Shown here: positions 62,201 to 64,000 of the stretch, piece after piece | How positions within the stretch are numbered: the first letter of the stretch is position 1 | Layout of the letters: every line of letters starts with the position of its first letter | DNA from: Fragum whitleyi | Taxonomy: Eukaryota; Mollusca; Bivalvia; Cardiida; Cardiidae | Length of the DNA stretch: 64,000 bases | NCBI GenBank assembly: GCA_948146395.1 | Contig: OX411547.1 | Coordinates: forward strand, 34,803,868-34,867,867 | Direction: 5' to 3' | The notes under the pieces: model-generated | Seen by the model: only the letters and a program-made list of their open reading frames with translations | Databases searched by the model: none | Told to the model about the DNA's origin: nothing | Position numbers and translations under genes: made by a program

Positions 62201-62642
62201 GCTTTTTTATGAAGGTTGGTTAGTATAAATGGTTGCTTGGTCAACAGTACTTTAACCCTTTCCAATTTACAAAATTTTAGACCTGTCCAAATTCAAAGGT
62301 TTTGCAGACGAAAATCTAAAATGGATTTAATTTGAAAAATATCCATTCAGTAGGGTAGAAAATAGTGTGGAAAAAGAAGAAATTGCTTGTCAGAAGCAAT
62401 TTCTTCTTTTTTTCACAATGTTTTCTCAATTATAAAATCACAGGCATGTAAAAAGCAGGGATTAAACAGCAAAGGGTTAAATGTTTTCTCACCTAAATAG
62501 ACGCTGTCCCTCTCATACATACGGACGATGTTGGACCAATCTTTCATGTTTTGAGAGGAATACTGACCAAAGACATTCTTTTCTCCATGTGAAGTTTCCT
62601 TCAGTAAATCGATGATTTTAAGGCAATGAAAATAATTCACAT
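32171..62642 (-). CDS. CDK5RAP3: CDK5RAP3 (C53/LZAP), eleven exons visible, 5' end outside the window
   Basis: CDK5RAP3 is the substrate adaptor of the UFL1-UFBP1 UFM1 ligase at the ER and an ER-phagy receptor. Its disordered middle carries IDWG motifs known to bind UFM1 and ATG8 proteins. Minus-strand exons, in order: 62493-62642, 60341-60429, 58308-58397, 56704-56840, 55416-55590, 51781-51885, 50785-50881, 47970-48052, 47149-47351, 40593-40764 and 32171-32242. All have AG acceptors and GT donors, and the phases agree at every junction, giving about 455 residues. The human protein is about 506 residues, so about 60 N-terminal residues lie beyond base 64000. Recognisable blocks are YFHCLKIIDLL, RNVNYEIPALKKQ, MLRLVQEMGN with TYEWKYGT, two IDWGD motifs, DALSLLDNPTTR, RNSPRYVDR and the basic C-terminus. 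The family identification is firm; splicing is predicted, not observed. Confidence 0.95.
32578..32822. mobile_element. MITE with about 33 bp inverted ends, copy B
   Basis: Counterpart of 25638-25885 with the same nested cruciform; located in the last CDK5RAP3 intron. Confidence 0.65.
33622..34163 (-). repeat. 3' LTR of the Gypsy element
   Basis: 542 bp. On the minus strand it starts TGTTATGTATAAGC and ends CACGTAACA. It contains a TATATAAAGG promoter box around 33958-33966 and AATAAA as TTTATT at 33682-33687. GAA triplets at 33976, 33986, 33996 and 34004 and TTCTAGAA at 34041-34048 resemble heat-shock elements. Confidence 0.95.
34164..34180 (-). other. Polypurine tract
   Basis: On the minus strand TCTTTCAAGGGGGAAAG runs directly into the 3' LTR, the expected position of the plus-strand primer. 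Confidence 0.85.
34440..39257 (-). CDS. Gag-Pol polyprotein of a Gmr1-like Ty3/Gypsy element
   Basis: The start is taken at 39257 (ATG, 200 bases past the 5' LTR) because the open frame upstream runs into the LTR. 1605 residues, no stop. Gag: charged Glu/Arg coiled coil about 80-175, capsid about 195-360 whose second half resembles the SCAN fold, and a zinc knuckle C411-C414-H419-C424. Protease: DTGA at 497-500. Integrase: H750, H757, C787, C790; then D821, D880, E916; GPY at 1055-1057. Reverse transcriptase: about 1165-1345 with YIDD at 1339-1342. RNase H: about 1480-1600 with D1488, E1528 and D1557. Integrase before reverse transcriptase is the copia-like order known from Gmr1-type Gypsy elements. 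Gag and pol share one frame with no visible frameshift, and no envelope gene is present. All catalytic residues listed are present, so activity is plausible but unproved. Confidence 0.95.
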   Translation of the reverse strand: MSFDLEKFTHEPSVELLNLGKKPDLLNLAKHYELKEVKSSLRKHEIKNILVQYFVDEDIFDEKALSLIVDVPSVSSSRDLELLKLQQREKELEIEREREERKFQEKQLEIEIERERAQREIEEKERERQFQREKEEREREREREKEEREREEREIEREREREERAFQLRLKELEIQDRANQPRDMYNDNFDVTKHFRLVPQFQENEVDTYFEHFEKVANNLKWPKEQWTLLLQSVLVGKARNIYSQLRTEQSNDYDTVKELILKGYELVPEAYRQQFRSCRKESGQTHVEFARNEEKLFDRWCYSKKIDQNYDNLRQLILIEQFKNCIQSDIKSHLDEKTVETIHEAARLADDYYLTHKNSFVNKAKPASSHPQNKSMSGDSSSMSSQSNSPKPKSTGETNVQNPLSRVHCTFCKKPGHLISECFRLKRKKELSAAKPTGLTSLQPKSQPSFELNSIVKAEPNSDSCMEIFEPFILDGFVSLSGDMCPPTPIKILRDTGASQSLILADVLPFSEKTSSGTSVLIQGVECGVINVPLHKVNLSSDLVTGSVVVGVKHSLPFKGVHLLLGNDLAGDKVVVNPLVTDTPNVGQTDDPILQEIPDLYPSCAVTRGMAKKASLKNSNDIDLTDTFVGQYFNDEIKKSFNLSLPDTQTDSSKFCQSSPRSNDQGHETHSKSKLIQEQQNDPEISKLIDRALPEKEMSQNPVCYYKKNGMLMRKWRPFGVSADDDWAVHHQIVVPKSYRHEILSIAHESPMSGHLGVNKTYHKIITHFFWPGLKSDVSKYCKSCHTCQMVGKPNQVIPKARLQPIPAFDEPFSRIIIDCVGPLPKTKSGSEYLLTIMCASTRFPEAIPLRNIKAKSIVKALVKFFTFVGLPKSVQSDQGSNFMSGIFQQVMHELGIKQYLSSAYHPESQGALERFHQTLKNMIRSYCFDTEKNWDEGIHLLLFAVRESVQESLGFSPFELVFGHSVRGPLTLLKEKFLADDETPLNLLQYVSDFRNKLSRACEVARSNLKSSQSKMKARYDKHSVDRKFEPGDKVLALLPIPGRPLQARYYGPYTIDKKTSDLYYIINTPGRRKNKQMCHVNMLKKYFDRDSSILKPATVVNTVPQESNVIESEVNSDFSEKSVPGPPKLENSEILKNLDDKLSHLEPSQREELKQLINEYEHLFPDIPTRTDKIYHDVIVEDSQPIKQHPYRMNPVKQKALQDEVNYLLENDFIEPSQSNYSSPCILVPKPNGTYRMCTDYRKVNSVTKTDSFPIPRIDDCIDKVGNSKYVTKFDLLKGFWQVPLTDRAKEVSAFATPTGLYQYKVMPFGMKNSPATFQRLVNMVIAGLDGCDAYIDDVIIYTDTWSDHLQRIKQFFDRLSEAKLTVNLGKTEFCHATVTFLGHLVGQGQVKPLESKVNAISEFPVPATKKQLMRFLGMAGYYRKFCKNFSIIAEPLTNLLKKNVKFKWNDNCQVAFDRLKAILKSTPVLLAPDFEKCFKLAVDASDVGIGAVLLQEDDDGIDHPVCYFSKKLNKHQKNYSTIEKECLALILAIQHFEVYLTSATSPIVVFSDHNPLSFLHKLKSKNQRLLRWSLSLQEFDLDVRHIKGKDNIIPDALSRV
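39439..39454 (-). other. Primer-binding site, tRNA-Pro-like
   Basis: Three bases inside the 5' LTR the minus strand reads TGGGGGCTCGTCTCGA. The first 12 bases match the complement of animal tRNA-Pro 3' ends, a primer known from several retroviruses. Agreement is lost afterwards. Confidence 0.6.
39458..39999 (-). repeat. 5' LTR of the Gypsy element
   Basis: 542 bp, identical to the 3' LTR except T at 39551 where the other has A at 33715. It contains the TATATAAAGG box at about 39796-39803 that would drive the gag-pol transcript, and TTTATT (AATAAA on the minus strand) at 39518-39523. Confidence 0.95.
40593..40764 (-). CDS. CDK5RAP3: CDK5RAP3 exon, penultimate
   Basis: The acceptor is GATTTTACAG and the donor CAG|GTATGT. 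One base completes Arg and 57 codons follow (YVDRLRDSLKQLL to KTKEMKKQ). It matches the long C-terminal helix of CDK5RAP3. Ends in phase 0. Confidence 0.93.
40940..41592 (-). mobile_element. Foldback repeat P, third copy, inverted
   Basis: This is the inverse of 23338-24090: GTGTCTTTTTCACTGCG, TATAAAGTGCAATTG, then CTATTTTTAGATCGTG and ATTTTATACAGATATAAAGTG. The foldback loop is nearly absent here. It lies in the CDK5RAP3 intron between exons 47149-47351 and 40593-40764. Confidence 0.65.
41600..41745 (+). repeat. Short repeat ending GGGGGCATAAAA
   Basis: Fragment of the family described at 12741-13722, with CACTTACCAATAAAAAG and the end GGGGGGGCATAAAAAG. Confidence 0.5.
42126..43333 (+). repeat. 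Tandem-core element, about 185 bp units, ACAAGAG to GAGCTAA
   Basis: The 5' end is ACAAGAGTTGTCCGCGGACAAC, a palindrome. Five units carry GGTCAAGGTCAAATTGTGAAG, CTATCACCTGGTGA and AAGTTTTTGGTTAAAG. A GACGCCGACGCTGATGCC run follows, and the end is TTCGTCCAGGGCGAGCTAA. Intronic in CDK5RAP3. Confidence 0.7.
43354..43504. mobile_element. Foldback MITE
   Basis: Arms of about 65 bases: ATAATATGTACTAAGTGTAT pairs with the inverse of ATACACTAAGTACGTATTAT, continuing through the T-run and AATTGTC to a loop of about 15 bases around CTCGGCAGAGC. Confidence 0.65.
43633..43757. mobile_element. Foldback MITE, second type
   Basis: TTTTTCAATTTAATGGAGGT with AACCTTATCACACT forms the left arm. Its inverse, AGTGTGATTAGGTT with CCTCCATTAAATTAAAAA, forms the right arm. 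Confidence 0.6.
43781..44323 (+). repeat. Tandem-core element, about 150 bp units
   Basis: 5' CAAGACTGACAAAATGGCCC and the CGCTTACCTGAG block, then units with GACTTATTTTCAGGTTGATC and ATGGCCTCTAGAGTGTC. Ends GTTAGCTAA. Same core as 7043-7760. Confidence 0.6.
44340..46721 (+). repeat. Tandem-core element with about 13 units of roughly 170 bp, GAGCTAA 3' end
   Basis: Each unit has CAATTTTTGAAAAGGGTCA, GTTTCATTGAAATCAGCC, GTGGTTCAGGAGGAGATG and GGGCTCAAAATAAGCCC blocks. GGGCTCAAAATAAGCCC is itself a hairpin. The array ends in a hairpin around AAGCATGTTGTGCTTTGGTGAGCTAA. Protein-like open frames crossing units follow the repeat period and are not genes. Intronic in CDK5RAP3. Confidence 0.75.
46856..46925. 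repeat. Short inverted repeat
   Basis: GGAGTTATATGCAAAAGG pairs with the inverse GCTTTGCATATAACTCC; a related single arm occurs near 59140. Confidence 0.5.
47149..47351 (-). CDS. CDK5RAP3: CDK5RAP3 exon
   Basis: The acceptor is TTAATTATAG and the donor CCCAG|GTATTG; 67 codons plus two bases. It encodes LEAFLSERLLELKG, IIEKFTSKQIQHLMLI and RNSP, aligning with the helical region before the conserved SPRY segment, which is split across this junction. Confidence 0.93.
47352..47969. other. CDK5RAP3 intron
   Basis: AT-rich intron. One arm of the small GTAAGTG hairpin MITE appears near 47868-47905; nothing else recognised. Confidence 0.5.
47970..48052 (-). CDS. CDK5RAP3: CDK5RAP3 exon
   Basis: Acceptor ATCTTTACAG, donor GAG|GTGAGG. 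Two bases complete Ala, then 27 codons (GVAAGEDALSLLDNPTTRN to LYE). Its phase 1 start fits the phase 1 end of the IDWGD exon and of every symmetric unit in the adjacent array. Confidence 0.93.
48388..48655 (-). mobile_element. tRNA-derived SINE, reverse
   Basis: The body (AAAGGCTGGAGCACCTAACA) and the tRNA head with B box (inverse of GATCAAACCCAGGACC) are present. Intronic in CDK5RAP3. Confidence 0.75.
49075..49380. mobile_element. TA-flanked CAGTAAAACTTG MITE at the donor of the last exon unit
   Basis: The right end reads, inverted, CAGTAAAACTTGCGCTAAGC; the left end is CATTTAATCTTGCTTGAGCG. TA flanks it at 49073-49074 and 49381-49382. It belongs to the family of 26570-26917. It replaced the GTAATT splice donor seen in the other exon units. 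Confidence 0.75.
49383..49470 (-). pseudogene. Exon unit U8, donor destroyed by a MITE
   Basis: The frame stays open (EESNGGDQNNGEDVVIVEKLE) but the IDWG motif is lost, and the GT donor is gone because a MITE begins at the exon end. Confidence 0.75.
49517..49902 (-). pseudogene. Exon unit U7, split by a TA-flanked transposon
   Basis: Unit parts 49517-49583 and 49883-49902 are separated by a 297 bp element. The 3' part encodes EEIDLGKHDCCEDVVIVEKSE and keeps the GTAATT donor. The open frame continues into the transposon, giving a chimeric ORF that starts MARESNVKKLISWL. Confidence 0.75.
49586..49882. mobile_element. 297 bp TA-flanked element with TAGGTRKATTTT ends
   Basis: The inverted ends TAGGTAGATTTT and TAGGTGTATTTT (inverse) are bordered by TA at 49584-49585 and 49883-49884. 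Neighbouring units show the empty site CACCTAGCTG. It contains an ATG-started open frame facing the exon unit. Confidence 0.7.
49949..50035 (-). pseudogene. Exon unit U6
   Basis: An 87-base unit of the DQGNGED type with EINLGDQ in place of EIDWGDQ. If the TATAG acceptor is used the second codon is TGA; only the inner GTGTAG acceptor leaves it open. Confidence 0.7.
50054..50131. mobile_element. About 75 bp hairpin MITE between exon units U6 and U5
   Basis: The arms GTAAGTGCCTATA and TATAGGCACTTAC form a near-perfect stem, bordered by GGGGTC and GACCC. The same element sits at the equivalent place next to U5 (50258-50335) and near 55119-55192. Confidence 0.65.
50155..50241 (-). CDS. Exon unit U5, open symmetric cassette
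   Basis: 87 bases in phase 1-1: acceptor CTATAG, donor GTAATT, no stop. It encodes DLSVEQLGEEINWGDQGNGE and the shared tail. The IDWGD motif is changed to INWGD. It could be included between U1 and the exon at 47970-48052 without shifting frame. Use in transcripts is unknown. Confidence 0.5.
50258..50335. mobile_element. About 75 bp hairpin MITE between exon units U5 and U4
   Basis: Near-identical to 50054-50131 in sequence and position, so it was copied with the exon unit. Confidence 0.65.
50372..50459 (-). pseudogene. Exon unit U4, stop in the IDWG motif
   Basis: The motif codons read ATA GAC TAG GGA, so Trp has become an amber stop. Other positions are well conserved. Confidence 0.8.
50508..50595 (-). 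pseudogene. Exon unit U3, open but motif lost
   Basis: The KHDCCED-type unit reads EETDFGTHYSCEDEVIVERSE. A GATGAG|GTAATA creates a possible early donor. The frame is open, but IDWG is lost. Confidence 0.65.
50646..50734 (-). pseudogene. Exon unit U2, frameshifted
   Basis: One extra base after GAAGAAAA shifts the frame relative to unit U7, of the same subtype, and leads to TGA at the GCATGA site. Confidence 0.75.
50785..50881 (-). CDS. CDK5RAP3: CDK5RAP3 IDWGD exon (unit U1)
   Basis: The acceptor is TTTTTCGCAG and the donor GAGG|GTAATT; 32 codons plus one base. It encodes GTIDLSVEQLGEEIDWGDQG and NGEDVVIVEKSE. Phase 0 to 1 joins perfectly to the exons at 51781-51885 and 47970-48052. In the CDK5RAP3 family such IDWG motifs are shuffled ATG8-interacting motifs that also bind UFM1. 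Confidence 0.92.
51135..51409. mobile_element. Palindromic TTAA-type MITE, enlarged foldback form
   Basis: Both ends carry the same family end (ACACTTTCCTGTTT and inverse ACAGGAAAGG, with TTGCAGACAAAAA on both arms). This copy therefore has two left-type arms around the GAAGAAATTGCTTCTGACAAG stem. The left TTAA is intact; the right border is ambiguous (51402-51409). Confidence 0.65.
51781..51885 (-). CDS. CDK5RAP3: CDK5RAP3 exon with the first IDWGD motif
   Basis: Acceptor GTAATTACAG, donor CAG|GTAGTC, 35 codons in phase 0. It starts IDWGDIDLDTGNTE and also holds EIDFDISD. It corresponds to the acidic disordered region of the family. Confidence 0.93.
51965..52317. mobile_element. hAT-like MITE with CAGGGTTC ends
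   Basis: CAGGGTTCAACACT faces the inverse CAGGGTTCGACACT. Internal AAGGAGTCCAGTGGACTCC palindromes occur on both sides. The flanks TACAC and CACAC differ at one of five bases, compatible with a decayed 5 bp duplication. It contains an internal stem similar to the TTAA family (AAATTGCTTGCTAAAAGC). Confidence 0.65.
52332..52692. mobile_element. hAT-like MITE with CAGGGCYTACCCTG ends
   Basis: CAGGGCCTACCCTG and the inverse CAGGGCTTACCCTG flank an interior of TTTTAGCCAA repeats on both arms. The 5 bp direct repeat GCTGC borders it. Confidence 0.7.
52907..53116. mobile_element. Divergent relative of the TTAA palindromic MITE
   Basis: Similar layout: ACAAAATTTTAGGG, AAATTCAAAG and GCAGACGA blocks, a central GAGGCAAAAGGAGAAACTTC stem, and a right end GGGTTAA. 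The left end is poorly preserved. Confidence 0.4.
53536..54648 (+). repeat. Complete ACAAGAG to GAGCTAA tandem-core element
   Basis: 5' CAAGAGGACCATGATGGTCC (an internal hairpin) and GATTGCTCACCTGAG. Three to four units with TTTTCACTCTTTGATTCT, GGGTCTTGATATGAACAAAC and CATACCAAATATGAAAGCTG follow, then a GGACGATGGATGACG region. The end is TTGAGCACTTTGTGCTCAGG followed by TGAGCTAA. It serves as the intact template for 33060-40288. Intronic in CDK5RAP3. Confidence 0.75.
54764..54787. repeat. Near-perfect hairpin
   Basis: CTACTTTGCATGT and its inverse ACATGCAAAGTAG around a 4-5 base loop; intronic, function unknown. Confidence 0.6.
55119..55192. mobile_element. About 75 bp hairpin MITE
   Basis: GTAAGTGCCTATAATTTATAG with its inverse arm, same family as the two copies in the exon array. 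Confidence 0.6.
55416..55590 (-). CDS. CDK5RAP3: CDK5RAP3 exon
   Basis: Acceptor CTTTAATCAG, donor GAT|GTAAGA. One base completes Ser, then 58 codons (KLEDKDCVPMLRLVQEMGN, TTYEWKYGT to QEVVED). The YEW segment is a family signature. Confidence 0.95.
55775..56113 (-). mobile_element. tRNA-derived SINE, reverse, with expanded microsatellite tail
   Basis: The reverse body and head (CGCTACCAACTGCACTATGAT) are present. The tail, (GATT)n/(GACT)n at about 55775-55872, is an expanded version of the (CAAT)n tail of intact copies. Confidence 0.75.
56150..56366 (+). repeat. Short repeat ending GGGGGCATAAAA
   Basis: Contains TGACCTTGACATCTG, GACAGACAGAAAAATGGAC and the end TTTGGGGGCATAAAAAC. Confidence 0.5.
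56704..56840 (-). CDS. CDK5RAP3: CDK5RAP3 exon
   Basis: Acceptor TACATTTTCAG, donor AAG|GTAGGT; 45 codons plus two bases (GEKIKSELSDLVEDVPKTFE to FTSYLLG). Confidence 0.93.
56841..58307. other. CDK5RAP3 intron without recognised repeats
   Basis: AT-rich intron; no coding or structured repeat could be supported. Confidence 0.4.
58308..58397 (-). CDS. CDK5RAP3: CDK5RAP3 exon
   Basis: Acceptor CTATTGACAG, donor AAG|GTATAA; 30 codons (ECDKKEAEYAKKAAEQRK to KELGIK), a charged helix. Confidence 0.92.
58457..58683. mobile_element. TTAA-type palindromic MITE, reverse orientation
   Basis: TTAACCCTTTGCTGTTTAAT at the left; the right end has become TTGA. The central stem is present. Confidence 0.7.
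59189..59480. repeat. Dispersed repeat, related to 5417-5690
   Basis: Shares AATAGAGGATATT, TTTTCGCGAAAAATTGTCAA and the TGACGTCA pair with the copy near 5.5 kb; a fragment also occurs near 48990. Confidence 0.55.
59481..60340. other. CDK5RAP3 intron, nothing recognised
   Basis: AT-rich, no supported feature. Confidence 0.35.
60341..60429 (-). CDS. CDK5RAP3: CDK5RAP3 exon
   Basis: Acceptor TATTTTACAG, donor AAA|GTAGGC (weak). Two bases complete Ala, then 29 codons (ETSQMMARNVNYEIPALKKQ to CQQIQK). The RNVNYEIP block is highly conserved in the family. Confidence 0.94.
60476..61200 (+). repeat. Tandem-core element, about 180 bp units, GAGCTAA 3' end
   Basis: Begins CTAGAAAGCCATGAATGGCT (a hairpin), then about three units like those of 16980-17886. 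The end is the CTGGCCAG stem and TGGAGCTAA. Confidence 0.7.
61430..61685 (+). repeat. Short repeat of the GCATAAAA/GCGTAAAA-ending family
   Basis: GACCTCATTTGATCC, GACAAACAGAGTCACAGACAG and the end GGGAGCGTAAAAAG. Confidence 0.45.
61928..62247. mobile_element. TA-flanked CTGTAAAACTTG MITE
   Basis: CTGTAAAACTTGTGTAAAGC and the inverse end CTGTTGACCAAGCAACC, bordered by TA at 61926-61927 and 62248-62249. Same family as 26570-26917 and 49075-49380. Confidence 0.65.
62252..62480. mobile_element. TTAA-flanked palindromic MITE
   Basis: Both TTAA borders, inverted ends and the central GAAGAAATTGCTTGTCAGAAG stem are present. It ends 12 bases from the donor of the adjacent CDK5RAP3 exon. Confidence 0.78.
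62493..62642 (-). CDS. CDK5RAP3: CDK5RAP3 exon, most 5' one in the window
   Basis: Acceptor AATTCTTTTCAG, donor TTAG|GTGAGA. Two bases complete a split codon, then 49 codons (VNYFHCLKIIDLLKET, NVFGQYSSQNMKDW to SVYL) and one base. The acceptor phase requires an upstream coding exon, which must lie beyond base 64000 or went unrecognised. Confidence 0.95.
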
Positions 62643-64000
62643 CTGAAAAGAATTCAAGTATAAAAATCACCTTGTACCTTGACCCACACTTGACAATGAT
62701 TAAGCATCGAGAATCTAGATGAGAAATTGAGAAATATAGCCTAGGCAAAATACATGGAAGATGTGTAGATGGTGAAGGATGTGGAAATATTGATTTCTAC
62801 TTGTCCAGTGTTAAATGAGCTTGTCCACAAATAATCTATAACAAATTTTGATAAAGAAATTAAACGATGGGAAGCAGCATTTTTATATCAACAACATTTT
62901 CTACTCTTCAATACAAAAATCAAGATAATTTCTTTTAGATCAATTCCAATATTAGGCTAAGATCAGACTGCACATTTTGAGAGTCCAGCACAACCCTGCA
63001 TTAATTGTCTTTAGACAGTTACATACCTTAATGATTAAGAAGATGTCCTTTAGGTGATTTTCAGTCAATCACCATCTCAACTGTCCATTTTATTCTTAAG
63101 TTTTGTAGTCATGAAGCTTAAAGCAAACCTATATTCAATGCCTCCCTTGCTCTTAATCAGAGGAGTGACATAAATAGAGATCAGATGAAAACCATCTCCA
63201 AAATTCTCCCGAGTCAAATAAAATCTGTGTTGAATCCATCCAGATAAATGCTTAAATAACCTGTTTTTGAGGTTGAATGTATACATGCATTTCAAGCTTC
63301 ATCACAGTTTTGAAGATTATGTCATAAACCATGTTGTACTGATTTGATTTTCAAAATTAAGGGAATCAAGTGAAATATTTTTTAACAAAAATCGACACTT
63401 AACACACCGTACAACCGGTTGCGGCGATGACGGGTGAGAGTCAACGATGACAGCATCGGAACATTATGCCGAGGAGACGATAGGTCAAATAAATTTATTC
63501 GTGTAAATAAACGATTGAAGCTTTGGTATTCTAAAGCAGATAAATGATCGTGTAAGTGTTCAGCGCTTCTATAGAATAAATCTTTTCTCATATCCCTCCC
63601 AAATAAGGCTACAATCATTGATTATTTCGGAGGTTTCCCATGAAAAGTTACGAAATTAGACTTTATGCTCTCATATTTCGCCTATCTCTCAATAAATGCT
63701 ATTTCAACTTGTACACAGCTGAAGTCTAATCATCCGCCGATATTTCTTCCAAATTTGAAGCCATAATTCAAAAAAATAAACACACAGCGGGTCCCCAAAG
63801 ACGACATGTAGTAAGAAAAATGCTGCCTCTGTAGACAGTCGGAATTTCACCGGGTTGCCATAGATGACAGAACTGAATTATTTGTGATTGCCGATGTCGA
63901 CAGACCCTTATTCAGATATTCGCATAAAAATGATCTTTTTTGGTGTTGCATTTTTTAATAACACACCAAAACAATTGAATTCGACATACATGCTGACATT
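62643..64000. other. CDK5RAP3 5' intron, nothing further recognised
   Basis: I looked for the expected N-terminal coding exon (about 60 residues) and did not find it. Open frames at 63077-63295 and 63382-63618 (minus) show no similarity to it. Confidence 0.4.

Noticed and set aside
63382..63618. Minus-strand frame as the first exon of CDK5RAP3
   Set aside because: No similarity to the expected N-terminus and no donor in the needed phase was recognised.
63723..63775. Short minus-strand ATG frame (MASNLEEISADD) as a CDK5RAP3 start
   Set aside because: Stops after 12 codons and does not resemble the family N-terminus; no suitable donor before the stop.

Overview
This window looks like lophotrochozoan, most likely bivalve mollusc, nuclear DNA. 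It is AT-rich and intron-rich, carries one recognisable animal gene split into short exons, and is otherwise packed with tRNA-derived SINEs, MITEs, tandem-core repeats, a LINE fragment and one intact LTR retrotransposon. The organism call is an inference from repeat style and gene structure.

Layout. Bases 34-793 (+) are the last coding exon of an unrecognised zinc-finger-like protein. Bases 800-17800 hold no convincing host gene. They contain SINEs, MITEs, tandem-core elements and a LINE reverse transcriptase (8480-11895) split by a 1.7 kb terminal-inverted-repeat element. Bases 17824-25947 and 25948-32883 are two copies of one direct tandem segmental duplication. From 32171 to beyond the right edge, on the minus strand, lies the CDK5RAP3 (C53/LZAP) gene, whose product works with the UFL1-UFBP1 UFM1 ligase and in ER-phagy. 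Eleven exons with consistent splice phases were reconstructed; the 5' exon or exons lie beyond base 64000.

Main discoveries. (1) The terminal CDK5RAP3 exon exists twice, once in each duplication copy, and its 72 coding bases are identical although the flanks have diverged. (2) The CDK5RAP3 exon carrying an IDWGD motif, of the class that binds UFM1 and ATG8, has been amplified into an eight-unit tandem array (49383-50881). Only the first unit is clearly intact; others carry stops, a frameshift or transposon insertions. (3) The last intron contains a young, apparently intact Ty3/Gypsy element (33622-39999) with near-identical 542 bp LTRs. Its single gag-pol frame has integrase before reverse transcriptase (Gmr1-like, copia-type order) and a SCAN-like capsid segment. 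(4) The two duplication copies act as filled and empty sites. They show that one element of the family with ACAAGAG 5' ends and GAGCTAA 3' ends inserted without a target-site duplication, as Helitron-like elements do. They also show a TA-flanked MITE in the other copy.

How things fit together. The CDK5RAP3 introns have grown through these insertions, while coding exons and splice phases stay intact. Mobile elements have entered duplicated exon units, one of them at the splice donor.
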